A stretch of DNA of 26,813 nucleotides from JAFGXW01 sp964634385 (lineage in GTDB: Bacteria; Bacillota_I; Bacilli_A; Izemoplasmatales; Izemoplasmataceae). The DNA is taken from contig CAZWIZ010000017.1 of assembly GCA_964634385.1 (NCBI GenBank), positions 1 to 26,813 on the forward strand, written 5' to 3'. The first letter of the stretch is position 1; each line of letters opens with the position of its first letter. Shown here in pieces: positions 22,668 through 26,813 of the stretch. Made by a program: the position numbers and the translations under genes. The notes beneath the pieces are model-generated. The model was not told the DNA's origin. It did no database searches and was given only the letters and a program-made list of their open reading frames with translations.

Positions 22668-23663
22668 TTAGTATTCCTTAATAATTTTATTTGCTAATCC
22701 TAAATACTCAATTCCAATTTCTTCATCAGGTTCGAAAATTGAAATATGATTTTTAGGTTGTCCAATTGGGATAGTCGATAAAACTTTTGTTTTTAATTTA
22801 TCAGCAACGATTTTACCGCCACCTTCACCAAAGATATTAATAATTTCTCCATTATGGTTAAAATAACTCATATTTTCAATAACACCAAGAATGTCATGAT
22901 TTAGTTTTATAGCAGCAAATCCAGCTTTAACAGCAACATGAGATGCTGAAATGTGTGGAGTTGTAACAATAACCATTTTACAATCAGGAATTAATCCTTG
23001 GATATCTAAAGCAACATCACCTGTACCTGGAGGTAAATCAACTAAAATATATTCAATATCTTCATCCCACACAACATCGTAAAAGAAATGATGTAGCATT
23101 TTACCAAGCATTGGGCCACGCCACATTAATGGTTTATCAGGAGCTAAGAAAAATTCTGTAGAAATCAATTCGATTCCATCCTTATTGAAAGGAATAATTT
23201 TTTCAGTTCCAGTACCTTTAGGAGGAGTAACTTCCATGTCTAAGATAGTTGGAATACTGCTTCCATAAATATCAGCATCAATAATACCAACTTTTTTACC
23301 TAGAGTTTTTAAAGCATATGCAAGATTTGCAGCAACAGTTGATTTTCCAACTCCACCTTTTCCAGAAGCGACTCCAATGTATTTGACTTCTCTAGATAAG
23401 ATACTTTCACTTTTTTTATTTAATTCAAAATCAGCTTTAATACCTGTGAATCCTAAATCAATTTTAATCAATTTAGCTAATGTTCTAGTAACAGTTTTTT
23501 TATAATCATCTTCTAATTTTTCAAGACCGATTAGAACATTAACAATCATTTTCTCTTCGTCGATATCAAGAAATTTAACACCATTAGTTTCTTTAAAAGA
23601 TTTATTAACTGATGGATCTATAAGCATCTCAACACGATCTTTTATTTCTTCTTTTGTATACAT
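22668..23663 (-). CDS. mrp: Mrp/ApbC/SalA-type P-loop ATPase
   Basis: A 331-aa MinD-like ATPase. Residues 1-80 resemble the MIP18 (DUF59) domain in degenerate form. The ATPase core has the deviant Walker A GKGGVGKST (101-109), DADIYGSS (129-136) and DLPPGTGD (209-216), ending with GVIENMSYF. The Fe-S scaffold CxxC expected after ENMSYF in classical Mrp/ApbC is absent (FNHNGEIINIFGEGGG). That is also true of Bacillus SalA, so Fe-S carrier function is not assured. The start is ATG 23663, with GGGTGAT close upstream; TTG 23675 overlaps this site. The promoter overlaps the end of tmcAL. Its natural terminator is now separated from it by the intron remnant. Confidence 0.92.
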   Translation of the reverse strand: MYTKEEIKDRVEMLIDPSVNKSFKETNGVKFLDIDEEKMIVNVLIGLEKLEDDYKKTVTRTLAKLIKIDLGFTGIKADFELNKKSESILSREVKYIGVASGKGGVGKSTVAANLAYALKTLGKKVGIIDADIYGSSIPTILDMEVTPPKGTGTEKIIPFNKDGIELISTEFFLAPDKPLMWRGPMLGKMLHHFFYDVVWDEDIEYILVDLPPGTGDVALDIQGLIPDCKMVIVTTPHISASHVAVKAGFAAIKLNHDILGVIENMSYFNHNGEIINIFGEGGGKIVADKLKTKVLSTIPIGQPKNHISIFEPDEEIGIEYLGLANKIIKEY

Positions 23664-23680
23664 ATTATCACCCAATCTAA

Positions 23681-23708
23681 ATTATATTATATTTCTCTTT
23701 AAAATCAA
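23681..23708 (-). promoter_or_regulatory. Promoter of mrp
   Basis: On the minus strand, TTGATT (23703-23708) and TATAAT (23681-23686) are 16 bp apart. The -35 overlaps the tmcAL stop codon. Confidence 0.6.
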
Positions 23709-24859
23709 TTAAAATGCATAAGAATTAGTGGCTTAAATTCTTCTTTAAAAACATTAACATCGCTTACCATAGAATATATCTTTGAAGCTCTTAACTCCAT
23801 TTCTAAATAAGGATGTTTTTTATCTGTAATTTTAGAGATAAGAGGGATACTTAAATCTTTTTTTATTAAATTTAAATACTCTTGTCCATTATAATTCATA
23901 CCGAGTATTCTTAAATATGGTATTTCGAAAGAATTTATCATTTTCTTTTGTGTATTACATAAAATATGAATTAATGATCTTCTAATTTTAGAATTAGTAT
24001 ATCTTTTTGTAATTAATTGAGAAATTAAATCTGTAACACTAGAAAAATCTGTAACTTTCTTGATTCTATTTTCGAAACCTTCAGAAATATTAAAAATATT
24101 TTTTAATTCCTCATTAGTGGAACTATGTATTTTATATTTTAAATATTTTGCAAACATATTAAGATCAATAATTTTGCGATTTTTTAGTAAATTAAATACA
24201 TTTTCAGGAACGAATTCTTCAATATTTTTTTTATTTTTAATCATTTTTCTAATTGTTGTTGCACTTTGAATTGATTTTCCTAATGTAAACTCATCAAAAT
24301 AATTTGTTTCAATTCTTTTGATAGAACAAACTTTAATATTGCTTTTTAATTTTTTTACAGCTCTTATGTAATGAATACCTAAAATATTGTTAGGTAAGCT
24401 ATATGCTTTTGTGTCAGTTAAGTCAGAAACAGCTAAATTACTACTAGTAGGATAACTATTTCCTTCTTTAGAATATTTTAAAACAAGATTATTATATTCC
24501 ACGCTATCTAAAATATCACTTAATAGATATAATTCATCAATATTATCAGATTCACTTCCAAAATAAATTTCATCAACTTTTAAATGATTTAAAATAGCAA
24601 CAGAAGTGTAAGCGAAAATATCAGCACTTTGTACTGAAAAAACAAATGGTAATTCAATTACTAAATCAACATGATTTAGTAATGCCATTTTTGTTCTAGT
24701 AAATTTGTCAATCATAGCTACTTCACCTCTTTGAGTGAAGTTTCCTGACATGACAGCGATTAAGTAATCACATTTGGAAATCTTTCTAGTTTCTAAGATG
24801 TGATGAAGATGTCCATTGTGAAGAGGATTATACTCAACTATTATTCCTGCGACTTTCAT
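23705..24859 (-). CDS. tmcAL: tRNA(Met) cytidine acetate ligase TmcAL (YlbM)
   Basis: A 384-aa nucleotidyltransferase-fold enzyme that makes N4-acetylcytidine at the wobble position of elongator tRNA-Met using acetate and ATP. The N-terminus MKVAGIIVEYNPLHNGHLHH contains the HxGH-type ATP motif (H14-H17). MSGNFTQRGEVAMIDKFTRTKMAL and DLVIELPFVFSVQSADIFA are strongly conserved in the family, as is SATTIRKMIK. The ATG at 24859 is preceded by TTGGTGAT; an ATG at 24895 is in frame but lies before the ribosome site and would give an unrelated N-terminal extension. Divergence from yceD-rpmF is the same as ylbM versus ylbN-rpmF in B. subtilis. Confidence 0.93.
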   Translation of the reverse strand: MKVAGIIVEYNPLHNGHLHHILETRKISKCDYLIAVMSGNFTQRGEVAMIDKFTRTKMALLNHVDLVIELPFVFSVQSADIFAYTSVAILNHLKVDEIYFGSESDNIDELYLLSDILDSVEYNNLVLKYSKEGNSYPTSSNLAVSDLTDTKAYSLPNNILGIHYIRAVKKLKSNIKVCSIKRIETNYFDEFTLGKSIQSATTIRKMIKNKKNIEEFVPENVFNLLKNRKIIDLNMFAKYLKYKIHSSTNEELKNIFNISEGFENRIKKVTDFSSVTDLISQLITKRYTNSKIRRSLIHILCNTQKKMINSFEIPYLRILGMNYNGQEYLNLIKKDLSIPLISKITDKKHPYLEMELRASKIYSMVSDVNVFKEEFKPLILMHFN

Positions 24860-24888
24860 AATATCACCAAATCTATTATACCTTATAA

Positions 24889-24917
24889 TTGACATTTTTC
24901 CATAATAAAAGTATAAT
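24889..24917 (+). promoter_or_regulatory. Consensus promoter of yceD-rpmF
   Basis: TTGACA (24889-24894) and TATAAT (24912-24917) with 17 bp spacing form a perfect sigma-A consensus. It lies between the divergent tmcAL and yceD starts, and expression of the downstream L32 operon should be strong. Confidence 0.9.
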
Positions 24918-24939
24918 CTTTACGCTTGGAGGTGGTAAT

Positions 24940-25404
24940 TTGAAATGGACAATACAAGAATTAACAAAACTTCAAAACATCAATAATGAATTTAATGAAA
25001 TTGTTGATTTATCATCATATATTGAGAATACAGATATAATTAAAATTTCTCCAGTTGAAATAAATGGTAGCTTTGAAATTTATGATGATTCTCTTTATGA
25101 ATTCTATTTTGATATTAAATGTACATTAATTCTAGCTTGTGCAATAACATTAGTTGAAGTCCCTTACGTAATAGATATTTCAGTCGAAGAAATCTTTTCA
25201 AAAGATTTAAATGATAAATATAATAATATTGATGGGATAACTATTGACTTATTACCGATTATATGGTCTAATATTATATTGGAAAAGCCAATGCGTGTTC
25301 TAAGTAAAAATGCTTATGAAAATCAAGAAGAAGAAATAGTTGATTTAGAACAAAAAGATAATATAAATCAAGCATTTGCTAATCTAAAAAACTACAAGAA
25401 GTAG
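24940..25404 (+). CDS. yceD: YceD/DUF177 family protein, linked to 23S rRNA and L32
   Basis: A 154-aa acidic protein of the DUF177 (YceD/YlbN) family. The central segment DSLYEFYFDIKCTLILACAITLVEVPYVIDISVEEIF resembles the family core. The C-terminal half has the usual DLLPIIWSNIILEKPMRVLS region followed by an acidic tail. Family members are tied to 23S rRNA accumulation and almost always precede rpmF, as here (24 bp gap). The start is TTG 24940, set by GGAGGTGG (24928-24935) with 4 nt spacing; an in-frame TTG at 24889 is actually the -35 box. The metal-binding-like CxxC of some homologs is absent; only two cysteines are seen. Confidence 0.85.
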   Translation: MKWTIQELTKLQNINNEFNEIVDLSSYIENTDIIKISPVEINGSFEIYDDSLYEFYFDIKCTLILACAITLVEVPYVIDISVEEIFSKDLNDKYNNIDGITIDLLPIIWSNIILEKPMRVLSKNAYENQEEEIVDLEQKDNINQAFANLKNYKK

Positions 25405-25428
25405 AGACAAGTTATAGGAGATGACAAA

Positions 25429-25620
25429 ATGGCAGTACCTAAAAGAAGAACTTCTAAATCTGTTAAACGTAAACGTCGTACTCACTTCAAATTAAATGTG
25501 CCTGGTATGGTTGTTTGTCCAAACTGTGGAGAAATGAAACTAGCACATCGCGTTTGTAATGAATGTGGATATTACGGTGGTAAAACAGTTATCGAAGTAA
25601 AAGATGACGTAGAGGAATAA
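25429..25620 (+). CDS. rpmF: 50S ribosomal protein L32
   Basis: A 63-aa basic protein with the standard start MAVPKRRTSKSVKRKRR. It has a complete zinc ribbon, C30-P-N-C33 and C43-N-E-C46, so it is the zinc-binding form. Ribosome site AGGAGATGA precedes the ATG. It is second in the yceD-rpmF operon and ends at a strong terminator. L28 in this window is the zinc-free type, so the two proteins differ in zinc dependence. Confidence 0.97.
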   Translation: MAVPKRRTSKSVKRKRRTHFKLNVPGMVVCPNCGEMKLAHRVCNECGYYGGKTVIEVKDDVEE

Positions 25621-25627
25621 ACCCTAC

Positions 25628-25660
25628 AAAAAGAAGCGCTGATATCGGCGTTTTTCTTTT
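25628..25660 (+). terminator. Terminator after rpmF
   Basis: A stem of AAAGAAGCGC with GCGTTTTTCTTT (including G-U pairs) is capped by GATATC, followed by T-rich sequence. Confidence 0.8.
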
Positions 25661-25686
25661 ACAATTTTTTTAATGTATGATATTAT
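25658..25686 (+). promoter_or_regulatory. Promoter of rsmH
   Basis: TTTACA (25658-25663) and TATTAT (25681-25686) are 17 bp apart. The leader is only about 15 nt and contains the ribosome site GAGGGTGAT. Confidence 0.7.
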
Positions 25687-25707
25687 TACAACGCAGAGGG
25701 TGATTAT

Positions 25708-26631
25708 ATGTATAAACACATTTCAGTTTTACTTGAAGAAAGTATTAATTATTTAAATATTAAGAAAGACGGAATTTATGTCGATTGCACCCTTGGTGGT
25801 GGTGGACACTCTTTTGAAATTTTAAAAAGACTTGACAATGGACATCTATATGCATTTGATCAAGATGATTACGCTATTACTAAAGCAAAAGAAAAATTAG
25901 ACCCACTAAAAAAAGACTATACAATTATTAAAAGTAATTTTGTTAATTTAAAAGAAAAACTTAATGAATTAGGAATTAATCATGTTGATGGAGTCCTTTT
26001 TGATTTAGGAGTATCATCATATCAATTTGATATTCCTGATCGAGGATTTAGTTACAAATATGATGCTCCTCTTGATATGAGAATGGATCAATCACAAACA
26101 TTAACCGCAGAAATCATTGTAAATGAGTATTCATTTCACGATATAATGCATTTATTACAAAAATACGGAAACGAATCATTCGCTAAGCAAATTGCTAGAA
26201 ATATTGAAAAAGAAAGAATAGATAATAGAATTAAAACAACGTTTGAATTAGTTCGAATAATCAAAAAAAGTATGCCACAAAAAGTGTTAAGCAAGAAAGG
26301 TCATCCTGCAAAGAAAACATTTCAAGCATTAAGAATAGCTGTAAATGATGAGCTAAGAGTTTTTGAAGATTCTCTTAAACAAGCTCTTGAAATGTTGAAT
26401 AAAGATGGTAGAGTAGTTGTAATAACCTTTCATTCACTAGAAGATCGCATTGCTAAATACATTATGAGAGAGAAGACAACTATTAATGTTCCTAGAAATA
26501 TACCTGTTATGCCAAATGTTGTTCTAGATTTCGAATTATTACATAAAAAAGTTATATTTCCAAGTAAACATGAATTGGAGAATAATAATCGAGCACATAG
26601 TGCTAAACTTAGAGCGATAAAGAAAATTTAA
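25708..26631 (+). CDS. rsmH: 16S rRNA (cytosine1402-N4)-methyltransferase RsmH
   Basis: A 307-aa SAM-dependent methyltransferase (former MraW) acting in the decoding centre. The SAM motif is DCTLGGGGHS (26-35), with LYAFDQDDYA after it, FDLGVSSYQFD (98-108) and RGFSYKYDAPLDMRMD (112-127). The C-terminal half includes KTFQALRIAVNDEL and FHSLEDR. Length is typical. In most bacteria it follows mraZ and precedes ftsL in the dcw cluster. Here it has its own promoter, no mraZ, and a terminator directly behind, followed by a tRNA gene. Ribosome site GAGGGTGAT precedes the ATG. Confidence 0.96.
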   Translation: MYKHISVLLEESINYLNIKKDGIYVDCTLGGGGHSFEILKRLDNGHLYAFDQDDYAITKAKEKLDPLKKDYTIIKSNFVNLKEKLNELGINHVDGVLFDLGVSSYQFDIPDRGFSYKYDAPLDMRMDQSQTLTAEIIVNEYSFHDIMHLLQKYGNESFAKQIARNIEKERIDNRIKTTFELVRIIKKSMPQKVLSKKGHPAKKTFQALRIAVNDELRVFEDSLKQALEMLNKDGRVVVITFHSLEDRIAKYIMREKTTINVPRNIPVMPNVVLDFELLHKKVIFPSKHELENNNRAHSAKLRAIKKI

Positions 26632-26638
26632 AATAAAT

Positions 26639-26664
26639 AAACAAGTTTATTGACTTGTTTTTTT
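26639..26664 (+). terminator. Terminator after rsmH
   Basis: AAACAAGT (26639-26646) pairs with ACTTGTTT (26653-26660) around TTATTG, followed by T residues. The -35 of the tRNA-Gly promoter lies within this hairpin. Confidence 0.85.
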
Positions 26665-26678
26665 ATTTATGATATTAT
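26650..26678 (+). promoter_or_regulatory. Promoter of tRNA-Gly, embedded in the rsmH terminator
   Basis: TTGACT (26650-26655) and TATTAT (26673-26678) are spaced 17 bp. Predicted transcription starts near 26685, about 12 nt before the mature tRNA. Confidence 0.75.
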
Positions 26679-26696
26679 ACTTATGCTAGCAAATTA

Positions 26697-26770
26697 GCAG
26701 GTGTAGTTTAATGGTAGAACCTCAGCCTTCCAAGCTGACTGTGTGAGTTCGATTCTCATCACCTGCTCCA
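26697..26770 (+). tRNA. tRNA-Gly (anticodon UCC)
   Basis: A 74-nt cloverleaf. Acceptor GCAGGTG pairs with CACCTGC, followed by discriminator T and an encoded CCA. The anticodon stem TCAGC/GCTGA holds the loop CTTCCAA with anticodon TCC (UCC). The T arm contains GTTCGATTC. It is very similar to Bacillus tRNA-Gly(UCC), which reads GGA and GGG and, in reduced genomes, all four glycine codons. It has its own promoter and terminator. Confidence 0.97.
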
Positions 26771-26783
26771 TAAAATAAGCATT

Positions 26784-26813
26784 GGTTTGATACAATTGTA
26801 TCGAACCTTTTTT
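26784..26813 (+). terminator. Terminator after tRNA-Gly
   Basis: GGTTTGATAC pairs with GTATCGAACC around AATT (26784-26807, one T-G pair), followed by a T run that reaches the window end. Confidence 0.88.

Noticed and set aside
1..26813. Mycoplasma genetic code (TGA = Trp)
   Set aside because: rpe, nth, rsgA and tmcAL all end correctly on TGA, and tryptophan is encoded by TGG.
1..26813. CRISPR array, prophage or intact insertion sequence
   Set aside because: No regularly spaced direct repeats, no transposase or integrase, and no phage structural genes were seen.

Overview
This window is a very AT-rich piece of a low-GC Gram-positive chromosome. TGA is used as a true stop: rpe and nth end on TGA, and the thiN ATG overlaps the rpe TGA. 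Genetic code 4 (Mycoplasma/Spiroplasma) is therefore excluded. Gene content and order resemble a strongly reduced Bacillus-type chromosome. I infer a deep-branching Mollicutes-like member of the Bacilli (Acholeplasma, Izemoplasma or Haloplasma type). The genus cannot be fixed by eye.

Layout. 0-2 kb: a MocR-type regulator divergent from an ECF vitamin-transporter S subunit. 2.4-9.3 kb: rlmN, a DUF975 membrane protein, an ABC ATPase/FtsX-type permease pair, rsgA, rpe and thiN, closely packed and closed by a terminator. Bacillus has prpC-prkC between rlmN and rsgA, so the membrane protein and ABC pair sit at that position. 9.3-9.6 kb: rpmB on the minus strand. 9.6-10.3 kb: a gene-poor stretch where yloU/asp23 would be expected. 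10.3-18 kb: fakA, recG, a CHASE-GGDEF-EAL cyclic-di-GMP protein, plsX and rnc. The fapR, fabD, fabG and acpP genes usual around plsX are absent. 18-19.4 kb: a structured leader, dnaD and nth. 19.6-22.4 kb: an HTH-TPR regulator and a MATE efflux pump whose promoter carries a long palindrome. 22.4-22.7 kb: a 238-nt remnant of a group IIC intron, directly behind the MATE terminator. 22.7-24.9 kb: mrp/salA and tmcAL on the minus strand. 24.9-26.8 kb: yceD-rpmF, rsmH, and tRNA-Gly(UCC), each unit with a clear promoter and terminator.

Functional picture. Most genes serve the ribosome and translation (rlmN, rsgA, rpmB, rnc, tmcAL, yceD, rpmF, rsmH, tRNA-Gly) or DNA maintenance (recG, dnaD, nth). fakA and plsX form the entry of exogenous fatty acids into phospholipid. 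The accessory layer is the vitamin transporter pair, the ABC exporter, the cyclic-di-GMP protein, the MATE pump with its regulator, and the intron remnant. Several translation starts are corrected here from Shine-Dalgarno (SD) positions. The most unusual is rsgA, which appears to start at AUU or AUC.
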